This document shows, piece by piece, positions 10,249-18,857 of a DNA stretch of 64,000 nucleotides. The notes beneath the pieces are model-generated. The model was not told the DNA's origin. It saw nothing but the letters and a program-made list of their open reading frames with translations, and did no database searches. The stretch is from Marinobacter nauticus (lineage in GTDB: Bacteria > Pseudomonadota > Gammaproteobacteria > Pseudomonadales > Oleiphilaceae): positions 248,001-312,000 of the forward strand of contig NZ_RBJB01000005.1 of NCBI RefSeq assembly GCF_003634635.1. Reading direction: 5' to 3'. Every line of letters begins with the position of its first letter. Position 1 is the first letter of the stretch. Made by a program: the position numbers and the translations under genes.

Positions 10249-11475
10249 ATGGCGGAATCCGCGAACAAGGACACCGGCCAGACCAAGCCGCGTAAAGTGA
10301 AGTACCGGAAGACCAAGGCCAGTTGGAACCCTGCCATGCAGGCCATTCCTGTTTCGGGGATTCGTCGCCTGGTGAATATGGCATCTACCATGAAGGATGT
10401 GATTCACCTGTCGATCGGCCAGCCAGATCTGCCCACGCCCAAGCATGTTATCGACGCCTACATTGATGCGCTCAATGCCGGCCAGACCGGTTACACCATG
10501 GATGCCGGCCTGCCGGAGTTGCTGGTTGCACTACGGGATTACTATGGCAAGCGCTACAACCGCAAGCTCACCCGTGACAACATCCTGGTAACGAGCGGCG
10601 CGACTGAAGCCATGTATCTGGCCATTTCGGCCACCTCGGCGCCCGGGCGGCAGTTCATCGTGACCGACCCATCGTTTCTGTTGTATGCACCTTTGATCCG
10701 GATGACCGGGGGTGAGGTGAAGTTTGTTCCCACGCGGGCCGAGAACAACCACCAGCTGGATCCGGACGATGTGATTCGGGCCATGGGCTCCCGCACCTTT
10801 GCGCTGATCCTGAACAACCCGAACAACCCCACCGGGGCGGTGTATCCCCGCAGTACCGTGGAGACCATTCTGGAAGAGTGCGCCTATCGTGGTATCCAGG
10901 TATACGCTGATGAAGTGTATGACCACCTGATTTTTGATGACGATGATTTTGCCAGTGTCCTCAATTGCTCCATGGACCTGGACAACATCATGTGCATCAG
11001 CAGTTTCTCCAAAACCTACAGTATGGCCGGCCTCCGCGTGGGCTGGGTCATTTCCAGCCAGGCGGCGATCAAGTCCCTGCGCCGGTACCATATGTTCACC
11101 ACCTCAGTGGCCAATACCCCATCCCAGTTTGCCGGCGTGGCGGCGCTGACGGCCGACCAGCAATGCGTTCAGGACATGGTGGATATCTACCGGGAGCGTC
11201 GGGACAAGGTTGTCGAGTTGATTGATCAAACCCCTTACCTGACCGGCTACAAGCCCGGCGGTGCCTTTTTCGCTTTCCCGGACTTGCCGCCCCACGTGGA
11301 TGGTTCGGATCTGGCCTTGCGCATGCTGAAGGAAACCGGTGTCTGCGTGGTGCCGGGGGACGCCTTTGGTGAGCACTGCACCAACGCCTTGCGGTTCAGT
11401 TTCTCCACTACCTGCGAGCGTATGGAAGAGGCCTTTGACCGGATCATCCCCTGGATGGCCAAACAGCAGTTCTGA
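10249..11475 (+). CDS. Class I/II PLP-dependent aminotransferase
   Basis: I place the start at ATG 10249 because AGGAGG lies 6 bp before it. A longer frame begins at 10105, but its first 48 codons are low-complexity and cross the promoter region. The protein is 408 residues, usual for fold-type I aspartate/aromatic-type aminotransferases. The PLP lysine is K255 in SSFSKTYSMAGLRVGW. Other family marks are NNPNNPTGAVY and YADEVYDHLIF. The amino donor is unknown. A CPXCG gene follows 8 bp after the stop, suggesting co-transcription. Confidence 0.92.
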   Translation: MAESANKDTGQTKPRKVKYRKTKASWNPAMQAIPVSGIRRLVNMASTMKDVIHLSIGQPDLPTPKHVIDAYIDALNAGQTGYTMDAGLPELLVALRDYYGKRYNRKLTRDNILVTSGATEAMYLAISATSAPGRQFIVTDPSFLLYAPLIRMTGGEVKFVPTRAENNHQLDPDDVIRAMGSRTFALILNNPNNPTGAVYPRSTVETILEECAYRGIQVYADEVYDHLIFDDDDFASVLNCSMDLDNIMCISSFSKTYSMAGLRVGWVISSQAAIKSLRRYHMFTTSVANTPSQFAGVAALTADQQCVQDMVDIYRERRDKVVELIDQTPYLTGYKPGGAFFAFPDLPPHVDGSDLALRMLKETGVCVVPGDAFGEHCTNALRFSFSTTCERMEEAFDRIIPWMAKQQF

Positions 11476-11483
11476 GGCCTGGC

Positions 11484-11675
11484 ATGTCGGCTCTGGAATC
11501 CGTCCTGATTCAATGTCCCTACTGTTGGGAGACGCTGGATATCAGCGTCGACCCGACCGTGCCTGAGCAGGAATATGTCGAGGACTGCCAGGTGTGCTGT
11601 CAGCCCATTGTTCTGACTGTCCAGTTGGAAGAGGGGCGAGTCGTCAGTGTGGATGCCCGCCCAGAGAATGAGTAA
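11484..11675 (+). CDS. CPXCG-motif cysteine-rich small protein
   Basis: This 63-residue protein has two zinc-ribbon-like cysteine pairs, CPYC near residues 11-14 and CQVC near 37-40, followed by a beta-rich tail. This is the layout of the uncharacterised CPXCG family found in many gammaproteobacteria. It begins 8 bp after the aminotransferase stop, with a GAGG ribosome binding site overlapping that end. Metal binding is an inference; the function is not known. Confidence 0.85.
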   Translation: MSALESVLIQCPYCWETLDISVDPTVPEQEYVEDCQVCCQPIVLTVQLEEGRVVSVDARPENE

Positions 11676-11764
11676 GCGCATGACCAATCGTTAATGCCAG
11701 TCGGTTGCGGTGCAGGGCGCTCTGGCGCAGGATAAAAGCCGACCAATTTGCAGGGAATCCAATC

Positions 11765-12331
11765 ATGTTGAATCACGCCAAAGCCTGGCTGCTGTCTCTG
11801 TTCGTTGTGCTGACGGCTAGCGGCTGCGCAAGCCTTTCGCCCTACGCCATCTCCGAGGGTGAGATTGAGGGTCACCTGAAGGATGTGGTGGCGGAGTTTG
11901 ATCGAAAACAGCTGCAGAGTGGGTCGCCTCTCAGTCTCAGCCTGGATGACGCGGATATTACCCTTGGACCTGATGGTCGGGACGTAGCGGTGATCGACCT
12001 GCGTGGACAGGTAGCCCTGAATGCGTTGATGGCCAAGTTACCCGTGGACCTCGCTTTGAAAGTGGAGGGCGCGCCGGTATACGACCGCCAGGAGAAAGCG
12101 GTGTATATCCGCCGCTTGCAGTTGCTGGAGAGCTCGATTGACTCGCCCTTCTTCAAAGGGGATCTGGCACCCATCACCGACAATGTCATGCGAGCGGTGG
12201 CTCAGATGCTGGAAACCATGCCGGTGTATCGTCTGGATGAAACCGATTTCGCCCAGCGCATGTTCGGGATGGTACCGATGGATGTGCGGGTAGCCCCGGG
12301 ACGACTGGAGTTTGTGATGGCGGATCAGTAA
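11765..12331 (+). CDS. DUF1439 family lipoprotein
   Basis: I choose ATG 11765. It starts a proper lipoprotein signal peptide (MLNHAKAWLLSLFVVL, lipobox LTASGC with Cys near residue 20), whereas the longer frame from 11705 does not. The mature part of about 168 residues resembles the DUF1439/YceB family of envelope lipoproteins, which fold as lipid-binding-like beta/alpha proteins of unknown function. It contains the conserved region IDLRGQVALNALMAKLPVDL and ends with a beta strand. A bidirectional terminator follows at 12363. Confidence 0.82.
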   Translation: MLNHAKAWLLSLFVVLTASGCASLSPYAISEGEIEGHLKDVVAEFDRKQLQSGSPLSLSLDDADITLGPDGRDVAVIDLRGQVALNALMAKLPVDLALKVEGAPVYDRQEKAVYIRRLQLLESSIDSPFFKGDLAPITDNVMRAVAQMLETMPVYRLDETDFAQRMFGMVPMDVRVAPGRLEFVMADQ

Positions 12332-12362
12332 GGCCAGATCCTGCCTTGCGGTGAGTGGAAGC

Positions 12363-12399
12363 AAAAAAGGCCGGGTGGATGACGTTCCTCCCGGCCTTT
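12363..12399. terminator. Bidirectional terminator between convergent genes
   Basis: AAGGCCGGG (12367-12375) and CCCGGCCTT (12390-12398) form a 9-bp stem. A run of six A precedes it and a short T run follows. It can therefore end the lipoprotein transcript and, more strongly, the minus-strand aminotransferase transcript. Confidence 0.85.
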
Positions 12400-12424
12400 C
12401 TGCTTGCTGGTACCGGCCTATGGC

Positions 12425-13684
12425 TCAGGCCGTGGCTTTCAGTGCCTCTTCGAAGATGCCGGTGGCTTCGTCAATCTGGTGCTGGTTGACGATCAGCGGC
12501 GGCAGCCAGCGTACTATCTCCTGGTATGGGCCACACCGCAGCATCAGCAGCCCCCGCTTTTCACATTCTTTCAGGATCTTGCCGGCGCGTTCTCCGTCCG
12601 GGCAGTCTCCGCGGCGCATCTCCACGCCAACCATCAGGCCTTTGCCCCGGACATCTGCCATTTCCGGGTAGTCCTTTTTCAAACTGTGCAGGTTGTCCCA
12701 CAGGCGTTTGCCCATCGCATCGGCGTTCTGCACCAGGCCCTCTTCCTGAATCACGTCGATGGTTGCTATGGCGGCAGCCGCCGCTACAGCGTTGCCGCCA
12801 TAGGTGCCGCCCTGAGAACCCGGCCAGCCCTTGGCCATGGTTTCTTCTGAAGCCGCCAGAGCAGAAATGGGGAAGCCGCTGGCCAGGCCTTTGGCGATCA
12901 TGATGGCGTCGGGTGTTACCCCGAAGTGTTCGTGGGCCCAGAACTTGCCGCTGCGGCCGAACCCGGCCTGTACTTCGTCAAACACCAGCATGATGCCGTG
13001 CTTGTCGCAGCGCTCCCGCAACCCCTGCATAAAACGAGCGTTGGCCGGCACATAGCCACCCTCGCCCTGAACCGGCTCAATCAGCATGGCCGCGGTTTCC
13101 TTGGGGGCGGAATAGGTCACGAAGATGCGATCCAACTCTCTCAGGCAGAAGTCCGTGGCCTCATCCAGGCTCCAGCCGTAATGGAAGGCGTGGGGGAATG
13201 GCGCGACGACCACGCCCCCCATCATGGGGCTGACACCGGCTCGCAGGCCCACGCTGGAGGTGGTCATGGACAGTGAGCCCATGGTACGACCATGAAAGCC
13301 GCCATGGAATACGATCACATTGGGGCGGCCGGTGGCCTGGCGCACCAGGCGGATGGCACCTTCGGCAACTTCGGTGCCGGCATTGGAAAAGAAAAAGGCA
13401 TTCAGCGGATCCGGGGTCACGGCGCCGAGTTTTTCTGCCAGTTCAGGTAGTCTCGGGTTCATGACTGTGGTGGCCTGGGCATGGATCATGGTGGCTACCT
13501 GTTTCTGGGCGGCTTCCACCACTTTCGGGTGACAGTGCCCGGTACTGGTGACACCAATGCCGGATGTAAAGTCCAGGTAACGGCGACCTTCAGGATCAAT
13601 GATATAGGCCCCTTCGCCTTTGGCAGCGGTGATGCCGGTAGCCTGCTTGAGCAGGGGAGACAGTTTGCCTTTGTGGTCGGTCAT
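12425..13684 (-). CDS. Class III PLP-dependent aminotransferase
   Basis: The start is ATG 13684, with GGAGG 5 bp upstream. A GTG 6 bp earlier in the same frame overlaps the ribosome binding site and is less likely. The 419-residue protein has the class III (omega-aminotransferase) marks: LVFDEVQAGFGRSG with the PLP-contacting Asp, MIAKGLASGFP with the Schiff-base Lys, and GGTYGGNAVAAAA near residue 285. Relatives act on 4-aminobutyrate, acetylornithine or other omega-amino acids, and the substrate here cannot be settled. The dehydrogenase gene upstream on the same strand (14882-13728) ends 43 bp before this start, so the two are probably co-transcribed. Confidence 0.88.
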   Translation of the reverse strand: MTDHKGKLSPLLKQATGITAAKGEGAYIIDPEGRRYLDFTSGIGVTSTGHCHPKVVEAAQKQVATMIHAQATTVMNPRLPELAEKLGAVTPDPLNAFFFSNAGTEVAEGAIRLVRQATGRPNVIVFHGGFHGRTMGSLSMTTSSVGLRAGVSPMMGGVVVAPFPHAFHYGWSLDEATDFCLRELDRIFVTYSAPKETAAMLIEPVQGEGGYVPANARFMQGLRERCDKHGIMLVFDEVQAGFGRSGKFWAHEHFGVTPDAIMIAKGLASGFPISALAASEETMAKGWPGSQGGTYGGNAVAAAAAIATIDVIQEEGLVQNADAMGKRLWDNLHSLKKDYPEMADVRGKGLMVGVEMRRGDCPDGERAGKILKECEKRGLLMLRCGPYQEIVRWLPPLIVNQHQIDEATGIFEEALKATA

Positions 13685-13727
13685 GGACACCTCCCGAAGT
13701 GAATGGAATACCTCTTTTGCAGCCTAG

Positions 13728-14882
13728 TCAGGCCCCAAGGCGTTTACAAATAGCATCCCCGATTTCCCGGGTGCTGCGTTGTTCAGAGCCTTTCTCTGCG
13801 AGATCCGCGGCCACCGCATCAAACAGTTCCTGCCCGGCCTGGGCCAGCAACGGATCTTTTCGGCCTAGCCAGTCCAGCATGCGGGCGGTGGTAAACAGCA
13901 TGGCGGTTGGATCAGCGATGCCCTGGCCGGCGATATCCGGCGCGCTACCGTGGGTGGGTTCAAACATGGAGGGCATGTCCGGGTCGGTCGGGTTCAGGTT
14001 GCAGGACGGAGCTACCCCCATGCCCCCCGAGATCACGGCGGCCAGATCGGTCAGAATATCGCCCTGGAGGTTGCTGGCTACGACTACGTCAAAGGCCCAG
14101 GGGCTGGAGACAAATTTCATGCAGGCGGCATCCACCAGTTCGTGATGGGTGGCTACATCCGGGAATTCCCGGCTGATTTCCTCAAACACTTCGGTATACA
14201 TGTCACCCCAGTAGCGCAGGGCATTGCGCTTGGTGATCAGGCATACCTGGCTTTCGCAGGTCTTGCCATCCAGTGTCCGGAAGCTGCGGGTGCGGCCTTG
14301 CTGAATACGTTCTCCGGCCCGTTTACGAGCCTGTTCAAAGCCGTACCGTATAATGCGCTCAGTGGCCCGGCGGGTGAACACCTCCATCTGGGTGGCCACT
14401 TCGTCGGGCGATCCCGGGCGCAGCCGGCCACCCTGACTGACGTACTCACCCTCGCTGTTCTCGCGAATCACCAGCATATCGATGTCCTTGGCGCGGTCAT
14501 CTTTCAGGTACTGGCGAGCGCCGGGGAGCAGTCGTGCCGGGCGTTCACACACCCACTGGTCAAAGCCTTTTCGCATGTCCAGCAGGGGCGCGAGCGAAAT
14601 GCTGTCCGGTAACAGATAGCGCTCCGGGTCGTGCATGGGGCCCGGATCTCCCAGCGCGCCCAGCAATATGGCGTCGTAGGCCTTGAGCTGCTCAAGGGCA
14701 TCTGCGGGCCAGGATTCACCGTGTTCTTCATGCCAAGCGTGAGAAGGCCATGGAAAACGGGTCCATTCCAGTGGCAAGCTGTGCCTGGATCGCAGTGTCT
14801 CCAGGCAGCGCACGGCTTCCGCGACCACTTCCGGGCCGATACCATCTCCGGGTGTTACTGCAATACGGGTGGTCTGGGCCAT
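13728..14882 (-). CDS. Isocitrate/isopropylmalate dehydrogenase family protein
   Basis: I choose ATG 14882 because GGAGG lies 7 bp before it; the ATG at 14900 is upstream of that site. The 384-residue protein has the beta-decarboxylating dehydrogenase pattern: TPGDGIGPEV at the N-terminus, VIRENSEGEY around residue 140, the metal-binding segment DILTDLAAVISGGMG, and HGSAPDIAGQGIADPTAM near the cofactor site. The ENSEGEY form is closest to the D-malate/tartrate dehydrogenase branch, so D-malate, tartrate or an isopropylmalate-like substrate is more likely than isocitrate. No leu genes are adjacent. It lies upstream of the class III aminotransferase on the same strand. Confidence 0.85.
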   Translation of the reverse strand: MAQTTRIAVTPGDGIGPEVVAEAVRCLETLRSRHSLPLEWTRFPWPSHAWHEEHGESWPADALEQLKAYDAILLGALGDPGPMHDPERYLLPDSISLAPLLDMRKGFDQWVCERPARLLPGARQYLKDDRAKDIDMLVIRENSEGEYVSQGGRLRPGSPDEVATQMEVFTRRATERIIRYGFEQARKRAGERIQQGRTRSFRTLDGKTCESQVCLITKRNALRYWGDMYTEVFEEISREFPDVATHHELVDAACMKFVSSPWAFDVVVASNLQGDILTDLAAVISGGMGVAPSCNLNPTDPDMPSMFEPTHGSAPDIAGQGIADPTAMLFTTARMLDWLGRKDPLLAQAGQELFDAVAADLAEKGSEQRSTREIGDAICKRLGA

Positions 14883-15086
14883 CCATGAACCTCCTTGCAA
14901 GAGCGACTTGACTGATTAAATACACCAAAACCAGTGTAGACCCGCAGCCGGCAGATGCCACCCGACTATGGGTGGTATAACGAGTTTTCGTTTTACCCGA
15001 TTGCGGATGGTGTCTATAGTTGAATGTGATTGATTCTTTTACAGTTCCACCCGAATTCATTTCGAGCGAGCCGCTCTGGAGCTTCT

Positions 15087-15851
15087 GTGGATAGACCCTC
15101 TGTTCTTTTTGATGAATCCCATTGCGACGAGTGCGCCTGTGGTAATGGCCTGGATTTTTCGTTCAGCTTTGCCTTCCAGCCTATTGTTGATGCCACCAAT
15201 AAAACGGTGTTTGCATACGAGGCGCTGGTGCGCGGAACCGAAGGGCAAGGGGCCATGACTGTGCTGGATAAGGTGAATAGCCAGAACCAGTACGCGTTCG
15301 ACCAGATATGCCGGGTCAAGGCGGTGAAGCTGGCGTCGCGGCTTGATATGAAGGCCATGTTGAGCATCAACTTCATGCCCAACGCGGTCTATCAGGCAGA
15401 ATATTGCATTCGCACCACGCTGGCGGCCGCCAAGACCTATGATTTCGACACCCGGAAGATCATCTTCGAGGTGGTAGAGGGTGAGGAGATGACCTCGGTT
15501 GATCACCTAACCTCCATCATCGAGGCCTACAAGAGCATGGGGTTCAGCACCGCCATTGATGATTTCGGTGCCGGTTACTCCCGCTACAACCTGATGATCT
15601 CGAGCCCGCCGGATTTGCTGAAGCTGGATATGGGGCTGGTTCGCAACATTCATGCGGAACCCAACAAGCAGGCAGTGGTCTCAGGTATCATCACCATGAT
15701 ACGCCAGCTTGGCGGCCGAATTGTGGCGGAGGGCGTGGAAACGCCGGAAGAATACTTCTGGTTTCGTTCTCAAGGGATTGCCCTTTACCAGGGCTACCTG
15801 TTCGCCAAACCGGGATTCGAATGTCTGCCGGAGCCAGTGTTTCCCGACTGA
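15087..15851 (+). CDS. EAL-domain protein, putative c-di-GMP phosphodiesterase
   Basis: I favour GTG 15087 (CTGGAG just upstream), giving 254 residues; an in-frame TTG at 15030 would add 19. After a short Cys-containing segment (CDECACG, residues 13-19) the rest is one EAL domain: FQPIV, YEALVRG as the EAL motif, DDFGAGYSRYN, KLDMGLVRNI and QGYLFAKP. The Cys cluster suggests a bound metal or redox role, but that is inference. EAL enzymes hydrolyse c-di-GMP to pGpG. There is no sensor domain or membrane segment. The gene diverges from the dehydrogenase at 14882, and a small membrane protein gene starts 23 bp after its stop. Confidence 0.85.
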   Translation: MDRPSVLFDESHCDECACGNGLDFSFSFAFQPIVDATNKTVFAYEALVRGTEGQGAMTVLDKVNSQNQYAFDQICRVKAVKLASRLDMKAMLSINFMPNAVYQAEYCIRTTLAAAKTYDFDTRKIIFEVVEGEEMTSVDHLTSIIEAYKSMGFSTAIDDFGAGYSRYNLMISSPPDLLKLDMGLVRNIHAEPNKQAVVSGIITMIRQLGGRIVAEGVETPEEYFWFRSQGIALYQGYLFAKPGFECLPEPVFPD

Positions 15852-15874
15852 TTGACTCTTAACAGGATGTTTCT

Positions 15875-16231
15875 GTGCTCTATCGCCTGATTACCCTGAT
15901 TGGCGGCCTGGTCTTTGTGGCTGCCCTGTTTGCCCTGGTCTGGTTCTTCTGCAAGAAGTTTCTGCAACATCATGGCGTGACCGACCAGACCTCGGACCGC
16001 GCGACTGTACTGGCTACCTGGACCTTTGCCGGAATCGCCATCGGCCTGGTGTTTGCCGTGGTGGGCGCGTTCGTGCTTGGTCCATGGGCGTTCTATCGCA
16101 CCCTGCGCGGTCATGGTGTTGACATTGCCGATGGTGCGGCTATCTGGTGGGGCTTCGGTATCGTGGCGGTATCTCTGGCGATTACCGCGGCTGGCTTCTT
16201 CGGCTTTCTGATGCTGGTCGGAGCCTATTGA
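15875..16231 (+). CDS. Small three-helix membrane protein of unknown function
   Basis: This 118-residue protein starts at GTG 15875, with AGGAT about 8 bp before it. Three hydrophobic segments are visible, at about residues 4-26, 45-75 and 88-114, joined by short charged loops. I recognise no domain. Its start lies 23 bp after the EAL gene, so co-transcription is likely. Its last 7 bp overlap the end of the convergent LysR-type gene. Confidence 0.65.
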   Translation: MLYRLITLIGGLVFVAALFALVWFFCKKFLQHHGVTDQTSDRATVLATWTFAGIAIGLVFAVVGAFVLGPWAFYRTLRGHGVDIADGAAIWWGFGIVAVSLAITAAGFFGFLMLVGAY

Positions 16232-17127
16232 GCCTTTTGCAGGTTTCGCAGCAAGTCCCGAAACCACACCAGCGCCGGTTCCTGTTCATAAGCCTTGTGC
16301 CAATACAGATGCACATCAATCGACGGCATCTCCACCGGCGGCGCCAGCACTTCGATGTCGGTGTTCTGGGCAATGATCCGGGCGTAGGTTTCCGGCATCG
16401 TCAGTAACAGGTCTGAGCTCTCCACCACCCGGCAGGCCGCGTAGTAGTGCTGGCAGCGTAGGCGAATAGTGCGCTGGGCGCCGTGGCGGGAGAGCTCGAA
16501 ATCCTCAATACCCGGGCCCTCGGCTCGTGACGACACCAGAATGTGCCGGGCCTCCAGATAGCTGGCCATATCCAGCCCTTGCGCGATAACCGGGTGACCC
16601 TTTCGCGCCAAGACCACCAGTCGGTCCTGCCTCAGCAGTTCATGGCTGGTCTGGTTGCTCACCGGCAGTAACACATCAATGGCAAAGTCCAGCTTGCCTG
16701 CGGCCAGTTGCGTTTCCATGTCTCGTCTTGCCACCCGTTGACTCTGCACCTCCATGTCCGGATAGGGCGCGAGTTTTGAAATCAGTTGAGGCAGAAAGGT
16801 GGATTCCAGAACATCCCGAAGGCCGAGAGCGTAGGTTTTACGCTGGCTGGCGGGGTCGAAGGCGTGAAACTGATTCACTGCACTCTGGATCTGGTTCAAC
16901 CCCGGGCGCATGGATTCCAGAAACCGTCGGGCCAGGGGGGTGGGCACCATCTGGTTACCCTGGCGGGTAAACAGCGGATCATTGAAATGATCCCGAAGCC
17001 GAGCCAGGGAATGACTGATGGCAGGCTGGGTCAGATGCAGAGCCTTTGCGGCCCGCGTCAGGCTTCCTTCCCGATAGATAGTGTCGAAAACATGCAGCAG
17101 GTTCAGGTCCGGTCTATTCAGCGCCAT
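16225..17127 (-). CDS. LysR-family transcriptional regulator
   Basis: The 300-residue protein has a winged helix-turn-helix at residues 3-62 (LNLLHVFDTIYREGSLTRAAKALHL is split across the helices, with TQPAISHSLARLRD as the recognition part). A periplasmic-binding-like effector domain follows at about 90-295. It is transcribed divergently from the acyl-CoA dehydrogenase gene, the classic layout of a LysR regulator and its target. The 144-bp gap holds a dyad typical of a LysR site. It probably senses an acyl or hydroxyacyl intermediate of that operon, but this is inference. Confidence 0.9.
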   Translation of the reverse strand: MALNRPDLNLLHVFDTIYREGSLTRAAKALHLTQPAISHSLARLRDHFNDPLFTRQGNQMVPTPLARRFLESMRPGLNQIQSAVNQFHAFDPASQRKTYALGLRDVLESTFLPQLISKLAPYPDMEVQSQRVARRDMETQLAAGKLDFAIDVLLPVSNQTSHELLRQDRLVVLARKGHPVIAQGLDMASYLEARHILVSSRAEGPGIEDFELSRHGAQRTIRLRCQHYYAACRVVESSDLLLTMPETYARIIAQNTDIEVLAPPVEMPSIDVHLYWHKAYEQEPALVWFRDLLRNLQKAQ

Positions 17128-17156
17128 GATGAGGTTCCGTTTTCTGAATAAGCATG

Positions 17157-17169
17157 GTTAATGATAAAC
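17157..17169. promoter_or_regulatory. Candidate LysR-type operator dyad
   Basis: GTTAATGATAAAC is a dyad with one mismatched pair (GTTxAT-G-ATxAAC), about 30 bp from the LysR start and about 100 bp from the acyl-CoA dehydrogenase start. It fits the T-N11-A type of site and the autoregulatory position usual for the family. Confidence 0.4.
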
Positions 17170-17271
17170 GATAAGAACAATTCAGTCGCGTAATAATGCT
17201 TTGGCTCCTAGACTGATTCCCATCTGATCGACATTGCCCCCGACAGGGCGGCCAGCGCGAGGAGCTGCACC

Positions 17272-18483
17272 ATGGATTTCAATATTTCCGAGAAAGGCCA
17301 GGATTACCTGAAGCGCGTGAAACAGTTCATGCGCGACGAGATTTTTCCCATTGATGAGCAGTATCACAAGGAGCTTGCTTCTCAGGAAAACCGCTGGGTG
17401 GTGCTGCCGATCATCAAAGAACTGAAAGAAAAAGCCAAGGCCCAGGGCCTGTGGAACATGTTCTTTCCTGACGACAAGTACGGCTGTGGCCTGCTCAACT
17501 CTGATTACGCCCTGATTGCCGAAGAAACCGGTCGCAGCTTCATCGCCCCGGAAATCTTCAACTGCAACGCGCCGGATACCGGCAACATGGAAGTACTGAT
17601 CCACTACGGCTCCGAAGAACAGAAAGCCGAATGGCTGCCGAAACTGCTGAGCGGCGAAATCCGCTCCGCCTTCTGCATGACCGAACCGGCGGTTGCCTCT
17701 TCCGATGCCACCAACATGGAAGCCACCGCCACCGTAGAAGGTGACGAAGTGGTGCTCAACGGCCGCAAATGGTGGAGCACCGGCATTGGCCACCCAGACT
17801 GCAAAGTGGGCATTTTCATGGGTGTAACCGACCCGGATGCCCAAAAGCACCGCCGACACTCAATGGTGCTGGTGCCGCTGGATGCCCCGGGCATCACCAT
17901 CGAGCGCATGCTGCCGGTCTTTGGCGCCTACGACGAGCCCTACGGCCACGGCCAGGTGTTGTTCGACAACGTACGTTTGCCCAAAAGCGCCATCATCGCC
18001 GGCCCGGGCCGCGGCTTCGAAATCGCTCAGGGCCGTTTGGGGCCAGGCCGCGTGCACCACTGCATGCGTGCCATCGGGGCTGCCGAGCGCGCTCTTGAGA
18101 TCATGATCAAGCGCGCTATGACCCGCGAAGCTTTCGGTCGGCCAATCGCCAAGCTGGGCGGCAATTCGGACATCATCGCCAATGCCCGTATGAACATCGA
18201 ACAGGCACGGTTGCTGACCCTGAAATGTGCCTGGGCCCTGGATACCAAGGGCATTATGGGCGCGTTGCAGGAAGTGTCCATGATCAAGGCGGTGGTGCCG
18301 AAGATGCTTCAGCAGATTGTGGATGACGCGATTCAGATTCACGGCGGGGCCGGTGTCAGCGACGATGATTTCCCGCTGACAGCGTTATTCGGCTACGCTC
18401 GGGTTCTGAGGTTGGCCGATGGCCCGGATGAAGTTCATCGGGCTATGGTGGCGCGGTTGGAGCTTCGGAAGTACAAGTCCTGA
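17272..18483 (+). CDS. Acyl-CoA dehydrogenase, ACAD10/11-like candidate
   Basis: The 403-residue flavoprotein has the acyl-CoA dehydrogenase fold: a helical N-terminal domain, the beta domain with CMTEPAVASSDATNMEA near residues 140-156, and the C-terminal helical domain with IHGGAGVSDDDFPL. Such enzymes oxidise acyl-CoA to 2-enoyl-CoA with FAD and pass electrons to ETF. The following genes encode an APH-like kinase, a histidine phosphatase and two SDRs. A specialised role in 4- or 3-hydroxyacyl-CoA breakdown, as for ACAD10/11 or LvaC, is therefore plausible. GAGGAG precedes ATG 17272. Two hairpin repeats separate it from the next gene. Confidence 0.88.
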   Translation: MDFNISEKGQDYLKRVKQFMRDEIFPIDEQYHKELASQENRWVVLPIIKELKEKAKAQGLWNMFFPDDKYGCGLLNSDYALIAEETGRSFIAPEIFNCNAPDTGNMEVLIHYGSEEQKAEWLPKLLSGEIRSAFCMTEPAVASSDATNMEATATVEGDEVVLNGRKWWSTGIGHPDCKVGIFMGVTDPDAQKHRRHSMVLVPLDAPGITIERMLPVFGAYDEPYGHGQVLFDNVRLPKSAIIAGPGRGFEIAQGRLGPGRVHHCMRAIGAAERALEIMIKRAMTREAFGRPIAKLGGNSDIIANARMNIEQARLLTLKCAWALDTKGIMGALQEVSMIKAVVPKMLQQIVDDAIQIHGGAGVSDDDFPLTALFGYARVLRLADGPDEVHRAMVARLELRKYKS

Positions 18484-18532
18484 GTCGGGCGTGGGAGTTT
18501 TACTCCTCTAGCCTCTGAGTGCGGAGGTGGGC

Positions 18533-18640
18533 GCCGGTGGCCCGGGGGTTCTGAAAAGCGCTCCTGGCGGCACATCCATGTGGCGCTTGTGTTCCGCCAT
18601 CCATGGCTCCACAAATTTTCAGAACCCCCGGCCCACCGGC
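18533..18640 (+). repeat. Hairpin element, copy B
   Basis: Arms 18533-18557 and 18616-18640 are complementary at 24 of 25 positions. The interior of 58 nt holds CACATCCATGTG and GCCATCCATGGC, the two CC-loop mini-hairpins of the shared core, in the same order as copies A and D. The arm sequence is mostly unlike the other copies. Confidence 0.85.
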
Positions 18641-18690
18641 TCCTGCGTGCTCAGGAGAGGGCTGTCAGAACAGCATGCTCAGTGGTATGG

Positions 18691-18802
18691 GAGTTGGTAC
18701 CGGAGGGGCTGTCCAAAAATGTCGGAGGCCATGGATGGCCGGAGAGAAGCGCACATGGATGTGCTTGTAGCGGTTTTTGGACAGCCCCTCCGGTACCAAC
18801 TC
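18691..18802 (-). repeat. Hairpin element, copy C (inverted relative to A, B and D)
   Basis: Arms 18691-18719 and 18774-18802 are perfectly complementary over 29 bp. The interior is exactly 54 nt. Its reverse complement matches the interior of copy D at nearly every position, including gcacatccatgtgc and ggccatccatggcc. It lies 50 bp after copy B and in the opposite orientation. Confidence 0.88.
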
Positions 18803-18857
18803 TTACTCCGGGGTAAAAAAGAACAGGAACTCCAAAACATAACGGAGAGAAACAACG

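Larger units (their letters stand above)
18484..18857. other. Gene-free stretch inside the catabolic cluster holding two hairpin repeats
   Basis: No gene is credible between the acyl-CoA dehydrogenase and the SDR, though all surrounding genes run in one direction. The gap contains a small hairpin (ggagttttactcc, 18494-18506), hairpin element B (18533-18640), element C (18691-18802), and a short leader with CGGAGAG before ATG 18858. The elements may end or attenuate the dehydrogenase transcript, or a second promoter may lie between them and the SDR. Confidence 0.6.
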
